Of a DNA stretch of 64,000 nt, positions 45,525 through 57,660 are shown piece by piece. The stretch is from assembly GCF_963678975.1 (NCBI RefSeq), contig NC_089274.1, positions 4,266,001 to 4,330,000 on the forward strand, read 5' to 3'. The DNA is from Dysidea avara (taxonomy: Eukaryota > Porifera > Demospongiae > Dictyoceratida > Dysideidae). The notes beneath the pieces are model-generated. The model made no database searches and had not been told where the DNA came from. It saw nothing but the letters and a program-made list of their open reading frames with translations. The position numbers and the translations under genes were made by a program. How positions within the stretch are numbered: position 1 is the stretch's first letter; each line of letters opens with the position of its first letter.

Positions 45525-46180
45525 TATATAATATAACAGCATGTGCATGTGTGTCACACTACAATTGTTGGTTTGGTGGTAATAATTGAACATGCTGTAT
45601 TGCACCTGTGTGTATGTAGTATGTATGTTAGTAGACTATTCTGATTAAGACAATTTCCTGTCCAGATTTAAGTGCAGGTAGGAGACTTAATTACTGTCAT
45701 TATTGCATCAATGAATATATGTGATTGCTCTATTAGAATATTTTTTGGATCAACTATTTCCATCATTGCAGCAGCCAGTAGAACCATTCTTTCAAAGTAG
45801 CCAATGTGTTAAGCATAAAGTTTCACAGAGACCCTTCCATATATGGCAGCAGAGGTAATAAAATGTTTATGACCATTGCATGATATACATTCAATCCAGG
45901 TGGTGGGTATAGGTGAGACAGAAAACTAGCTACACTCATAGCTTGATTAAATCAGTAGCTGTTAATTGTGATTGCATCGCAACAAGTTTTATCACAGTTG
46001 TCAAGTGTGTATATACTGCGAGCTCTAATTATAAACAATACTGAAAGGTAAATATGCTTATTCATGTCCATGTAGCTATTTAGCTATACCACATATGGTC
46101 AGCACTGAGTGCACTTTTAAAGCAAGCGTGAGACAATATCATTGCGTATTCATTCATTATTAACTAGCTATTTAGATCTA
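45525..46180. repeat. copy-B block matching 29757-30240
   Basis: It shares 'cctgtccagattt', 'gtaggagacttaatta' and the recurrent motif (GTGATTGCTCTATTAGAATA at 45721-45740) with copy A, plus small private insertions. No gene. Confidence 0.7.
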
Positions 46181-46656
46181 TAATGGCAAAAAGAGGAAAC
46201 CATCAAACGGTGCACACACATGTGGTATATGGATTGACAGCGTAGGAGTATTGCTATGTTTAGCTGATTGCTAATACATAGATATACTAACAACAGGTAC
46301 CTGGGGTTAGTATATCTATGGCTAATACATGGCAATATGGGAGAGCTATTAGACTTGACAGTCACAATGCCAGTAGTTCTATGGCGTGTGATTGTACTAT
46401 TTTTAAAATTAATAATAATTACTTAAATAATTAAGGCCATACCAAATAAATCTTATGTTTCTCGGATTATTTTACCCTCAAGGGTGACCCGGCAGGTCGA
46501 AAAAAAACAAACTGGCACATGTATATTAAAATACATACGTAAATTTATAATAATACTGTATATTGACTCCCAGCAGAACATATATAGCTACAATAAATTA
46601 TATGGTCAGTGTGCATCTTATCTTTTGCATATATATGTGCCATGTTTGTGCTGTAG

Positions 46657-46756
46657 GTTCGACCAGAATATGTACATAAGGAGCAAGTAGCTGCCACACT
46701 AGCTATACCTGGATCAGCAAAACCTGTTGTGACTACAAAGCTGAAGAGACAGACTT
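46657..46756 (+). pseudogene. exon-like coding fragment cut by a hAT MITE
   Basis: After an acceptor-like tgtttgtgctgtag, 33 codons are open: VRPEYVHKEQVAATLAIPG, then KPVVTTKLKRQT. The stretch ends exactly at the left end of the hAT MITE (46757). Residue composition looks like true protein, but I cannot name a family. No continuation was recognised after 47052. Confidence 0.3.
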
Positions 46757-47052
46757 CAGGGGCGGATCCAGAGTTTGGAAAGAGGGGGGGCACCTTGCTG
46801 AAAAAAGTTGAAGAGCAAAAAAAAAAAGGTCACAACAATAATAGCTAGTTATCCTTTACCAAATATATGATATCACATATGTTATGTAAAATAAAATCCT
46901 ATTATAGCTTCATAAGTAAGCTGCACTGCCTCATGAACATTGTGACTGCTTTATTAGAGTAATTGACTGCTCTATTAGAGTATCTCGATCTTGCATGCAA
47001 TTTCTTGAAGGGGGGCATTTGCCCCAAATGCCCCATCCTGGATCCGCCATTG
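46757..47052. mobile_element. hAT-type MITE, TIR CAGGGGCGGATCCAG (copy 3)
   Basis: The ends are CAGGGGCGGATCCAGAG and CCTGGATCCGCCATTG. The interior carries two tandem recurrent motifs (GTGACTGCTTTATTAGAGTA, then TTGACTGCTCTATTAGAGTATCTCGATC; given in pieces) at 46941-46990. No coding capacity. Confidence 0.85.
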
Positions 47053-47608
47053 GACTTTATACATACCACTGATATATCCCCTTCTCACTATTAGATATCA
47101 ATTTATATGTTTAAACTCCATTAACAAGTATGTTTAGCATGTCGGATTATTAAAGACAAGTAGCCACTGTAAGCTATATCCCCATTACCTAACTGAGCTG
47201 ACTCTTTCTTCTTGAAATTTCGGAGCGACTTTTCTAACCAGCGACCCAAAAGTCTCTTCGCAGGAGTACTTCACTATTGTTCTGTTTTAACGACGTCTGC
47301 CATGTGGGTTCACGTGAACCAACCACGTGGTTTTTATTTTTAACAAAATTTAAGGTGAAATTGTTGACCCGCCGCATCCAAGAAACATAAAATTAAATTG
47401 TGATGGCCTAATTTTTATTTATTTTATTTTTTTTTTTTTGTTGATGTATACACTATCTGTGGTTGCAGCATATGGTTGCAGTTACGCCTTTCAACGTAAT
47501 AATCTTGTGACGCAAAGGTTAACCGTAGCCTCGTGAAATTCACGTGGATAGTCGTCACTCCCACTTCCATTGAGGTTTGGTAGTACTTATAGTCATGCAC
47601 TAAATAAC

Positions 47609-47617
47609 GCATGCAGT
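47609..47617 (+). promoter_or_regulatory. shared CAP-gene upstream box GCATGCAGT
   Basis: The same nonamer as at 33651 and 54248, here 112 bases before the ATG and preceded by taaataac. Confidence 0.5.
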
Positions 47618-47720
47618 AGAATTTTAACGTTAACGAGCAGAGTTCGTTATTCTAAAGCCGAATTTAGTGTTTCGAAGGGTTGCTGGAAGGCGACAAGATA
47701 GATTTTCGTACGAGCATATT

Positions 47721-49229
47721 ATGGCTTCACAGAAGGAATCCTTTCAAAATTTAGAGCAGGACCCGTTCACTCATGATGTGATCACAGCTCACAACCAATA
47801 TCGTGCTAAGCACAATGCCCCACCTCTTAAGTGGAGCAGTAAAGCTGCCATGGCTGCTCAACGATGGGCTGAACAATTAGCAAATCAGAACAAACTACAA
47901 CATGGAGACCATGAAGGAATGGGACAAAACTTAGCCTACATGTCAGGGAAACCAATGACTGGACAAGAGGCAACTGATATTTGGTACAATGAGATTAAAG
48001 ATTATGATTTTAGCAACCCCAAATTCACTCCAGGAACTGGCCACTTTACACAGGTGGTTTGGGCAGACTCAACAGAAATTGGTGTTGGAAGAGCAACCAG
48101 TGGTGGACAGACATTTGTCGTAGCCAATTACTACCCACCAGGAAATGTCAGGGGACACTTTGAAGCCAACGTCCAATCTTCTCAACGTGACCCTCAACAG
48201 ACCACTAAGAGTGATCGTAAGGTGGTCTCACAGAAAGATAACAATGAGCAAGAACCATCTGCAGCACAGGCACAAGAACCGTGGCTGGATCAATTTGCCC
48301 ATGATGTGATCACGGCTCACAATCAATATCGTGCTAAACACAATGCTCCACCTCTGAAGTGGAGCAGTAAAGCTGCCGTGGCTGCTCAACGATGGGCTGA
48401 ACAATTAGTAAAGCAGAACAGACTACAACATGGAGACCATGAAGGAATGGGACAAAACTTAGCCTACATGTCAGGGAAACCAATGGCGGGACAAGAGGCA
48501 ACTGATATTTGGTACAATGAAGTAAAGGATTATGATTTTAACAACCCTGGATTCACCCCTACCACTGGTCACTTTACACAGGTAGTTTGGGCAGGCTCAA
48601 CAGAAATTGGTGTTGGAAGAGCGACCAGTGGCGGACAGACATTTGTCGTAGCCAATTACTACCCACCAGGAAATGTCAGGGGACGTTTTGAAGCCAATGT
48701 TCAAGCTTCACAGCATAGACCTAGTGAGAATGATGAGACTACACAGAAAGAGAGTACTACTGATCATGAGGCTTCACAAGCATTGGAGGCAAAACAGGAC
48801 CAGTTCACTCATGATGTGATCACAGCTCACAACCAATATCGTGCTAAGCACAATGCCCCACCTCTTAAGTGGAGCAGTAAAGCTGCCGTGGCTGCTCAGC
48901 GATGGGCTGAACAATTAGCAAATCAGAACAAACTACAACATGGAGACCATGAAGGAATGGGACAAAACTTAGCCTACATGTCAGGGAAACCAATGGCTGG
49001 ACAAGAAGCAACTGATATTTGGTACAATGAAGTTAAAAAATATGATTTTAACAACCCTAAATTCACTCCAGGAACTGGTCACTTTACACAGGTGGTCTGG
49101 GCAGGTTCAACAGAAATTGGAATTGGAAGAGCGACCAGTGGTGGACAAACATTTGTTGTAGCTAACTATGTCCCCCCTGGAAATGTTCAAGGACGTTTTA
49201 AAGAGAATGTACAAGCTGCAGCAGAATAG
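47721..49229 (+). CDS. three-CAP-domain protein
   Basis: 502 residues from ATG 47721, chosen because sequence and position match the start of the copy-A gene ('catattATGG'); an in-frame ATG at 47667 would add 18 residues from what aligns as 5' leader. Single exon, no signal peptide, no cysteine. Layout D1-B-D2-A-D3, corresponding to D2-B-D3-A-D4 of the four-domain gene. Each domain has LQHGDHEGMGQN, WYNE and GHFTQVVW, so the tetrad reads His-Gln-Glu-His in all three. The C-terminus (VQGRFKENVQAAAE) equals that of the four-domain protein. Probably a cytosolic or non-classically secreted GAPR-1 relative. Confidence 0.93.
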   Translation: MASQKESFQNLEQDPFTHDVITAHNQYRAKHNAPPLKWSSKAAMAAQRWAEQLANQNKLQHGDHEGMGQNLAYMSGKPMTGQEATDIWYNEIKDYDFSNPKFTPGTGHFTQVVWADSTEIGVGRATSGGQTFVVANYYPPGNVRGHFEANVQSSQRDPQQTTKSDRKVVSQKDNNEQEPSAAQAQEPWLDQFAHDVITAHNQYRAKHNAPPLKWSSKAAVAAQRWAEQLVKQNRLQHGDHEGMGQNLAYMSGKPMAGQEATDIWYNEVKDYDFNNPGFTPTTGHFTQVVWAGSTEIGVGRATSGGQTFVVANYYPPGNVRGRFEANVQASQHRPSENDETTQKESTTDHEASQALEAKQDQFTHDVITAHNQYRAKHNAPPLKWSSKAAVAAQRWAEQLANQNKLQHGDHEGMGQNLAYMSGKPMAGQEATDIWYNEVKKYDFNNPKFTPGTGHFTQVVWAGSTEIGIGRATSGGQTFVVANYVPPGNVQGRFKENVQAAAE

Positions 49230-49784
49230 TTTGTAGCTGTAACTAACAACTATACTGTTGATTGTGTGCACATATGTACGTAGCTATATTTAGTTTGTGT
49301 AAATGCACGATTACCATACTTTTATGATAATTGTTATTATATACAGCTAGCTATTAAGTGTTGAAACCTGTTCACATTCAAGCCTGAGCTGCATTTAGCA
49401 TGCAATTTACTTTTCTTATGCATTCAAGATTTTTAGTTGGCTTTAACTGACCTTATGCAATCATTAGATGATCATGGGATCAGTGAGAAGGCCATTACTC
49501 ACCATGGTGATAGACAGTTATGATAGTGGCTGCAACCTTTAAAGCAGTCTGGTTTCTTTGATCTTCATCCCACAAACACAAGTAAGTGATGTGGGCTAAC
49601 TTTCGCCATATTAGTAACAGCCATCTAAAGGGCAAAGAGAAGTGACCCATCCAATTGGGGACCAAGAATACTACAATGATTGACAACACCTGTATTGTCA
49701 CTAGATGGTTGCACCCATCATACACAAATCCCAGTAATGTAAGGGCAAACAATTGTTTGAATTCTTATATATGTAGGTTATAAA
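49230..49784. other. CAP 3' flank (copy B), with empty sites
   Basis: It matches 35785-36297 and then 37391 onward of copy A without the MITE and hAT elements found there. Junctions are visible near 49545 and 49570. No gene. Confidence 0.65.
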
Positions 49785-50312
49785 CAGTGTTGGGAGTAAC
49801 GCGTTACTTATGTAACGCGTTATTATGTAACGCGTTACGTAATATTATTACTTTTGCAGTGGTAACAAAGTAATATAACGAAATACGCTATGCAAACAGG
49901 TAATATAACGCAAGTTACTTTACTTACAAATGTAACGCGTTACCTAAGTAATATAGTTACTGTAACGAGTCTAATATTACGTAACCTTATTACTACCAGT
50001 AACGAAATTACTAATCTCGTTAGTTATCCTCTGAGTAACGCCTAGCCACAACGAAGTAATGAGGCCTACTGAATGAAGCTTATTCACCAGCTTCTTACTT
50101 ATAAACGAGATTTGCATATTGTCCAACAACGTAATCATGTCACGTGATAAGGTGGTACAGCTTAAGGCTGTGGACACAAAGTAATATAATATGTAATATT
50201 ATTACAGTTACTTTATTTTATGGGTAATATGTAACTGTAACTAAATAGTTCAGTTGCAAGTAATATGTAATATGTAACTAGTTACTTTTACAAAGTAACT
50301 TGCCCAACACTG
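49785..50312. mobile_element. hAT-type MITE, TIR CAGTGTTGGG
   Basis: The ends CAGTGTTGGGAGTAACGCG and CTTGCCCAACACTG are inverted. Flanks GTTATAAA and TATATAAA match at 6 of 8. The interior is rich in TAACGCGTTAC and TAATATTAC words, like the 4527-6007 element. The corresponding spot in copy A (near 37640) has no insertion. Confidence 0.85.
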
Positions 50313-51935
50313 TATATAAAAGCTAGTCTACTAACAGTTCGGTATCTTACCTATCCACTGTCTCATGTATCCTAGGCAATGCCTCTATATATGACACACA
50401 ATACCTATTCTTGCTGAAACTAATGAAGTTTGTAAATCATGAAACAGTGCCTTCATTTAGACTGTAGCTACATTAATTTTTTTTAAAGTTAAGAATACAC
50501 AATTTAACAAGCAATTATCTTCAATTGCTTGTGCAATTACCTAATAGGGGCATCAACAATGGCAAGTGTATACCTCAGCATTGGCCCCACATATTCCAAT
50601 TCATTAGTGGAATAAATTACTATCCTCCTTTTTTGTCACCTTCATGCTTGAGCAAAGAAATTAGTAATTTTAATTATCATTAATAATGAACTTTCCAATA
50701 TTGATAACAATGCTTGGCAGTGCATAAGGTAGTAAACACATTGAAATATGGACATCTACATGCACACTATAATTATATGGACGGATAGCTATTAAGGCAC
50801 TACCAGTTATATGATATAAGACTACATAATCATCAATATGTATGTACACAACTTCTCTATTGTTTATTGTGCTTTGGAAAGGGTAAGCATTACTGTACAT
50901 TGCACTGCCTATGTATAGGTCTATTGTTGATGTCTATTGTCACGCCAGTTACAGTCCAACAGTTGTTATTATAGTACCACAGTCATATGCTATGTGTAGT
51001 TGTGTTCAGCACTATACAGATCATCATCTGTTCATGATGAACCATGGTAGAGATCGCCTATGTTCTACTGTCAAAATCTTAACTAACGAATAGAACACTC
51101 ACCCACCTTAAACAGCTCCCCCAACCACAAAAGGAAGTCTTAGAAGTTGATTTGGAAGAAGTATAGATCTACTAGTAAATATTGACTTGAAAGAAACCAA
51201 TTAAGGTACTCTTTAAAAAACTGCATTTTATCACAGTTATCAATATCATTTTTACACGAAAATCTGTTTACTTGGCTCAGTTGAATAATGCTGATGATAT
51301 ATGTCAAAAGCTGACTACTGAACAGCTATAATACAACTTGCATGATGGACATGTTTAATGCTGTGTTACTTAATATCAAGCACCATGTATGCACAAGCAT
51401 GTGATTAATATCATGTTATGCACAATTTCTTAGGCATATTATATCCTTATAAAAAGTACACAAACTAGTGCAAACATAATTAATGTTAGCTAATAACGAA
51501 ATCGCTGAAAAAGAAACAAGAATTAAACAAGTCAGCATGTTAAACTGAGAACACATCAAGAAATGGATAAGCACTACAGTTGCTCCAGTATAAACTTAAT
51601 GTACTTGTAGACAGTAAATAAAGGCAGTTACAATATCCTAGCAAGCATATGAGATGCAGTACCTCTGCGGCTCTGCATACCTTTAAGCTCTTCCACTATG
51701 AATATTTCACCAACAGACAGTGGTTAAATATTTGAGTGTGACAATTCCAATTAAGTATCAGGATTTAACATGCTCCATCGTATAGTAGAATGAATTAATT
51801 CTTGTTTGTTTTGTTTTTTAGTGATCTTCATCAAATTATTAACACTATATAAATTATACCAAGTTTTAAGTAATGAAGTCATGGCCAATTCATCAATTTA
51901 CTCTATAGAAAGAGATGGAGGTTCATGGCATTACA
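50313..51935. other. copy-B intergenic sequence
   Basis: AT-rich and matching 37640-39640 of copy A in blocks. No gene is recognised. Confidence 0.55.
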
Positions 51936-52160
51936 GGGGCAAATCCAGGGGGGTTTCTGAGATTTCTAGAAACTGGTCAGTATATTCAGCTAATTAAAAC
52001 TATATTTTGTATTGATTTGCAAAGGATACACAGGTTCAGATTGAATTACTCTAATAGAGCAGTCAATAGAACAGTCACATTTTGTGTTTTCTAAAATTTA
52101 CCTGTACTAACACTGTGTTTAAGACCTAGATTTCAAGTGTCCCTCCCCACCCCTAGAATG
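51936..52160. mobile_element. decayed CAGGGG-type MITE
   Basis: It begins CAGGGGCAAATCCAGGGGGG and includes ATTACTCTAATAGAGCAGTC at 52045-52064 followed by AATAGAACAGTCAC. It ends in a C-rich run near 52150. The right TIR is worn, so the boundary is approximate. Confidence 0.55.
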
Positions 52161-53229
52161 GTATTTATGTCTGTTGTATGCTTCAAACTTCACATACACA
52201 CACAACACACACAAAAGCAAAGCCTACAGCAGCCATGTGAAACAGCTAGTACCAGAATGCCTGTGCACCACTCAGGCACTTGAGTCTTGTGCAGGAAAAT
52301 CCTCCAGGGGCAGGACTAGTAGCTCACAGAGTTCCACATCACCATTAAGCAAGACAAGGAGAGTTGAGAATTTGCTTCCCTGGACACACCAGAGGTGTAG
52401 CAAGAAAATTTAAAGCGAGGGGGCTAAGCAGGGTGGTGACTGGTTTTTACAATGTGTATACAGCTTACTCAGTATGTAGAACACATGCTTTATAGTGCGG
52501 TCTTATATGGAACACACACAACACACACTTACATGCACACACAAGGCAAAGCAAAAGCAAAGCCTATGGCTGCTGTTGGCACAGTTATGCCAAGTTACCC
52601 AGCTGGTGAAACAACACTGCATGGGGCATCTGTATGCTACTCATGGAGGTGCTAAGAGTCAGTGCAGGAAATCCTCCTAGTAACCTGCAGGAACCTGTAC
52701 CATCTGAAGGTGTGGGTACCTGAAGTCCCACCCTGCCATATAAGACATGGACACCCGGACGGACGGACACACACACACACACACATGCACACACACACGC
52801 ACACACATACACTTATTTCTAACTGGAGGAACATTACATCTACAAACACTCAACCTCTGTGGCTCTGTGTCCACTGAAGACGATATAGAGATCATGGTTG
52901 CACTTTAGCAGATACATCATAGCTACTCCATACAGTGCATGAATATCATGTAATGCCTTAATGACCAACATCCTGGACTTATAAATACATACCATTAAAT
53001 TTTTTTTTTTCTGTTCAGCTCCAAGGATAGACAATTCAATTCAGAGATCCAGAGCCGGTTCATCACTAGAAGGCATAATTATATGCACACACAATTACAT
53101 ACACATGATGAATGATATAATTATAAGGATACTTATAGCTAGCTAAGCCTGTTTTTAAAACACACACAGTATGGATTAGACAGACCATAAATTTTATTCA
53201 CATACTTTCAAATCAATTATTAGCTAGCT
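52161..53229. repeat. SINE-like pieces and CA microsatellites
   Basis: Family pieces lie at 52215-52390 and 52555-52760 ('caccactcaggcacttgagt', 'cctgcaggaacctg'). CA tracts lie at 52768-52810. From 53030 the sequence matches 41375 onward of copy A. No gene. Confidence 0.6.
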
Positions 53230-53400
53230 AAGTAGAACAATGACTTTATACAGCAATGAAACTTTTTTATGTGATGAGGTCAAACGGTTCCAAGGACTGA
53301 GAAGCATTGCTAGCTCCATTCTGGGGAGATGTCCTAGGCCTGGCCTTGGAATATATGGATTGATATTTTACAGACTAGCTACTGCTATTTTCAGAGACTC

Positions 53401-54247
53401 CATGCATTGCTAGCCACAACCAAGGATGTATGCCACAATTGATCGACTACTTTACAGTGTTGCCAAAACTTGCCATATTGTGAATAAAGTTCATAGATTT
53501 ATGAATATTTTGTCTTGTTTGTGAACTTGAAATAATCTATATGAACTTTTGGCAATCTCAGTTGCTATTGATTTTACCACATTTACATACAATAAGTTGG
53601 TGGAGGTCTGCCATTGTGAGCAGGCTGTGACTTTTTTTTTTTTTTTTTTTTTTTGCTAGGCTCAGTTCCCTACCAACCCACAGATCCACCTATTTATAAT
53701 GTGTGGGCTTGGTAGCTACATGCTGTTTTCAGAGGGTTACCATTGGATTCATGAACAAATTAATTTTTTTCACATGAACATTCAGTGGAGCAATCATCTG
53801 GCAACACTGCTGTTGTATTAGAGTGTTGAACTGTTCTATTAGAGCATTTTAGTAAAGTTGTATGGAGGTTTCTGTACAGTAAAAAATACACAATACAATA
53901 GCTACAAGTGGACGGGTCTGGGTAATTTTTGCCCATGTCGTTCCGTAGCCTATATATAAGTTATATAACATAACACGTCACAGTGGCACCGCATGTTGCC
54001 AGCAGGTGCATTCCATTCATGGAAGGGTGTAGCTACGTGTTAATGAGTGACGTGTACTGACAGTACTGTTTGCATAAACATGTACGCACTATAATAACAG
54101 CTGCACCGCTCATTTACGTTATGCGGTTATACAATTCAAACAATACCCATTATTATCGACATCAGTTATTATAGTAGCCACTTTCCCGGCCTATATACGT
54201 ATTTAGCCAGCTACGCACAATGAAGTCATGCCGTATTAGTAACCAAT
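53401..54247. other. sequence right of the duplication
   Basis: AT-rich, with a 25-base T-run at 53632-53655 and one copy of the recurrent motif (CTGTTCTATTAGAGCATTTT at 53831-53850). No gene. Confidence 0.5.
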
Positions 54248-54266
54248 GCATGCAGTAGTATAAATA
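54248..54266 (+). promoter_or_regulatory. two-domain CAP promoter: GCATGCAGT and TATAAATA
   Basis: GCATGCAGT (54248-54256) is followed at once by TATAAATA (54259-54266), a good TATA box 98 bases before the ATG. In the two longer CAP genes GCATGCAGT is present but the TATA-like text is weaker or lies on the other side. Confidence 0.6.
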
Positions 54267-54363
54267 GCTGTCGACGAACTTAACTATCAGCAACAAATTT
54301 TATGCGAAGCTCAGATCAGCTACTTAGTGCTAGTGGAGGGATAAAACTGAATCAGGCGCAAGT

Positions 54364-55356
54364 ATGGCTTCTCAACAAGAATCCTTTCAAGGGGACCAGT
54401 TCACTCATGATGTGATCACAGCTCACAATCAATATCGTGTTAAGCACAATACCCCACCTCTTAAGTGGAGCAGTAAAGCTGCCATGGCTGCTCAACGATG
54501 GGCTGAACAATTAGCAAAGCAGAACAAACTACAACATGGAGACCATGAAGGAATGGGACAAAACTTAGCCTACATGTCAGGGAAACCAATGACTGGACAA
54601 GAGGCAACTGATATGTGGTACAATGAGATTAAAGATTATGATTTCAGCAACCCCAAATTCACTCCAGGAACTGGCCACTTTACACAGGTGGTTTGGGCAG
54701 ACTCAACAGAAATTGGTGTTGGAAGAGCAACCAGTGGTGGACAGACATTTGTCGTAGCCAATTACTACCCACCAGGAAATGTCAAGGGACACTTTGAAGC
54801 CAACGTCCAATCTTCACAACGTGCCCCTCAACAGACCACTAAGAGTGATCGTAAGGTGGCCTCACAGAAAGAGAATACCGAACAAGAGCCATCTGCAGCA
54901 CAGGCACAAGAACCACAGCTGGATCAATTTACTCGTGATGTGATCACAGCTCACAACCAATATCGTTCTAAGCACAATGCTCCACCTCTTAAGTGGAGCA
55001 GTAAAGCTGCCATGGCTGCTCAACGATGGGCTGAACAATTAGCAAAACAGAACAAACTACAACATGGAGACCATGAAGGAATGGGACAAAACTTAGCCTA
55101 CATGTCAGGGAAACCGATGACTGGACAAGAAGCAACTGATATGTGGTATGATGAGGTCAAAAAATATGACTTTAAGAACCCCAGATTCACACCGGGGACT
55201 GGTCACTTCACACAAGTGGTTTGGGTGGGCTCAAAAGAAATTGGTGTTGGAAGAGCGACCAATGGTGGACAGACATTTGTTGTAGCTAATTACTACCCAC
55301 CGGGAAATTATCAAGGAAAATATAAAGAAAATGTACAAACTTTAGTTCGTGGCTAA
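54364..55356 (+). CDS. two-CAP-domain protein
   Basis: 330 residues, single exon, starting MASQQESFQGDQF, with no signal peptide and no cysteine. Layout D1-B-D2. D1 is nearly identical to D1 of the three-domain protein (same WADSTEIGVGRATSGGQ). D2 is more distinct at its end (YYPPGNYQGKYKENVQTLVRG, given as read). Both tetrads read His-Gln-Glu-His. AATAAA follows at 55478. It probably shares a function with its longer neighbours; the role is unproven. Confidence 0.93.
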   Translation: MASQQESFQGDQFTHDVITAHNQYRVKHNTPPLKWSSKAAMAAQRWAEQLAKQNKLQHGDHEGMGQNLAYMSGKPMTGQEATDMWYNEIKDYDFSNPKFTPGTGHFTQVVWADSTEIGVGRATSGGQTFVVANYYPPGNVKGHFEANVQSSQRAPQQTTKSDRKVASQKENTEQEPSAAQAQEPQLDQFTRDVITAHNQYRSKHNAPPLKWSSKAAMAAQRWAEQLAKQNKLQHGDHEGMGQNLAYMSGKPMTGQEATDMWYDEVKKYDFKNPRFTPGTGHFTQVVWVGSKEIGVGRATNGGQTFVVANYYPPGNYQGKYKENVQTLVRG

Positions 55357-55477
55357 CTCCAATGCATGTTTTTTTTCTTTTCATTTTTTCATATTTGTAC
55401 ACTTCATCATACTTCCATGCACATAAAATTTTGATTATAAAATTACATTTGAGTTTTTGAATTAGACACTGAGGTAT

Positions 55478-55483
55478 AATAAA
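55478..55483 (+). terminator. AATAAA polyadenylation signal
   Basis: Canonical AATAAA 122 bases after the stop of the two-domain CAP gene. Confidence 0.6.
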
Positions 55484-56274
55484 TAAGCTAGATGGTTGAT
55501 ATACGTAACTGTTATAGACAATCGCTCAACGTAGGTATACAGATGCATCTTGACTGTTCATCATGTAGAAAGTCAATGTCTGTCTTGATATCACTGCTCT
55601 TGAGTAAGACGACAGCTAACTCTTGAGTAAGATGACAGCTAACTACTACAAACTCCAGTATAATACAGCTAGTGTGCTGAGTGAGGTAATAAGTAAGGAT
55701 ATTCTACTTTTCCCATAAAATGTATTGCTCTTCATGGGATTGTGGAACCTGTCTGCCAAACAAGATCATAACAGGAATAAGAGTACGTAGCCAATGGTAA
55801 CCATTATGGTGTGGTGTTTTAATCATCATTGTTTTAGGGACTAACATATGGCCTGCCATGGTTCACGTTTATGCTCAATCAAGATGATTTTAGGTGAGAC
55901 AATAGAGACACACCTGCCACTTACATCATAATAATGTGTGACTCAGCATTCATGATGCTGTCTCAGCAAGCAAGCATGTGTTAAGAACTGAGATAGTGAT
56001 TGCATGCTTAATTATAAATTAAACAAAAATGTGAAGTATTATGCATTCAGGTCCCAAAAGTACCATTTTCCCTGACTTTGACGGTCAGTAATATAAAATA
56101 TAGCACCCTGCAGTAAAATCATGAGTGTAAACTTGGCGTCATCAATAACTGAGAAAAATAATAGGTATACCTTGCACGCAGGGAAGGGACCCACATGTAT
56201 CATGTAGTATAAGCCATCCATCATGACAACCATCTCTACATATATAAGAATGAACAGTTGAGTAGTATATAGCT
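55484..56274. other. no supported gene
   Basis: AT-rich intergenic sequence with a short direct repeat at 55600-55640 ('cttgagtaagaygacagctaact' twice, shortened). No domain is seen. Confidence 0.5.
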
Positions 56275-56532
56275 ACACTGTAAAAAAGGATTTTTCATTT
56301 TAACAAAGAACTTGTTATCCCTGCTGCAAAAAACAGCAAACACTTCATTTATTAAAATAACAACAGGAATTTTTGTTGTTGTAACATCATTTCCTTGTTA
56401 AAGTAAAAAATTGTCGTTACACTAGCAGTCACTTTTCGTTAAAACATCTAGAATGTTAAAAAACAGCAATTCACAGTTCTGCTGAAACAACGTATGCTTT
56501 TTGTCATTTTTTTTGTCATTTTTTTACAGTGT
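56275..56532. mobile_element. MITE, TIR ACACTGTAAAAAA
   Basis: The ends ACACTGTAAAAAA and TTTTTTACAGTGT enclose about 230 AT-rich bases with several 'gttaaaa/ttgtt' words. This terminus is common among small DNA elements of invertebrates (from memory). No coding capacity. Confidence 0.8.
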
Positions 56533-57020
56533 ACTGGTTGCTTTATTAGATTTTTCATTGTGGACTTGGGATGGCAACTTGTTCAAACTTCTACATGTGT
56601 TATATAGCTATATTTATTGAATGTTTGTTTTATACATTGAAACTTGCACAGGTGAAACAATAATATCCTGAAGGTGCATGGTCATAAATACATTGATGGA
56701 TGAGGCTATAGATTTTAAGGAGTACATAAATACTGTCAATGTGGCGTGTAGTTATAGCACAAAATTTTGGTGAATGGACAGCTGAGTACTTCATCGAGTA
56801 AAATTTTGATGAAATGTGGTGTGATAATTAAAGAATAAACTTTAAGTGATGAGCTGCAAGGGAATCATCAGAAAATATTTCAGACCCCATGGCCCATTTA
56901 AGCTATTATATGGTACCTCTTGCATGCCATGTATAGATAGCTAGGTATATTCCTCAATCTGCAACAATCTCATGCACAATTTATGAACACATGCAGTAGA
57001 GACTAACTTATACTTTCAAG

Positions 57021-57660
57021 CAGGGGCGGAGAAATAAAGGGGGGCTCCTCCACTTTTACAAAGTGGAGGGGCAATGCCATCTCACTTTTTAAGCAATTAT
57101 TGTAGTCATCAGCCAGTTTACTTTGTCTTGATTTACTACTAATATTATAGAACTTGTGCTAAACGTTATGGCAAGAATGGAAATACTGCGAATCAGTGCC
57201 AGGAGTACAAGATGCTGATCGAGATACTCTATAGAGCAGTCACCGAACTATACTCTAATAGAACATTCAACGGAATCATATATGGTTCTGCATGCTTTAC
57301 AATAAATTCAATCTGTCACACATAATATACAAAATCAAGAACATGAGTCTGTCTGAAATGCCTTCATTTTCTTATGTATAGTATCTTAATGATAGTCATT
57401 GCCATAATATTATAGGAGCATCCTATTTAAATACACATATACCACTGAAAATACTCTCAAATTCATTCTCAAAGCATTCAAATCTCAAAATTTTCCTGTA
57501 GGAACATGCCCCCAGGTCCCCTATAGTATTGGCATGCTTCGTGTGCTAGTATGCTTTGCACACTAAGGTACAGTTATTGATTTTAAAACACTTTGTAACT
57601 TAACTTGCAGCAACCACACATGACTTTCCCCCCACTTTTGAGTACTGTTCTCTGTCCCCC
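57021..57660. mobile_element. hAT-type MITE, TIR family CAGGGGCGGAGAAA (copy 2)
   Basis: Flanking octamers CTTTCAAG (57013-57020) and ATTTCAAG (57661-57668) match at 7 of 8. The whole element is the reverse complement of 36812-37390. It contains two recurrent motifs at 57220-57275 (GAGATACTCTATAGAGCAGT, TACTCTAATAGAACATTCAA). Confidence 0.85.

Larger units (their letters stand above)
42020..53400. repeat. segmental duplication, copy B
   Basis: Tandem partner of copy A (29331-41910); the matched blocks are listed there. Private insertions in this copy: a LINE relic with nested MITE (43405-44505), SINE pieces, an inverted-repeat element (45003-45262), a hAT MITE (46757-47052) and a hAT MITE (49785-50312). 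Confidence 0.85.

Noticed and set aside
47667-47720. Upstream in-frame start of the three-domain CAP gene
   Set aside because: The copy-A gene aligns here as non-coding leader and starts at the position equal to 47721.
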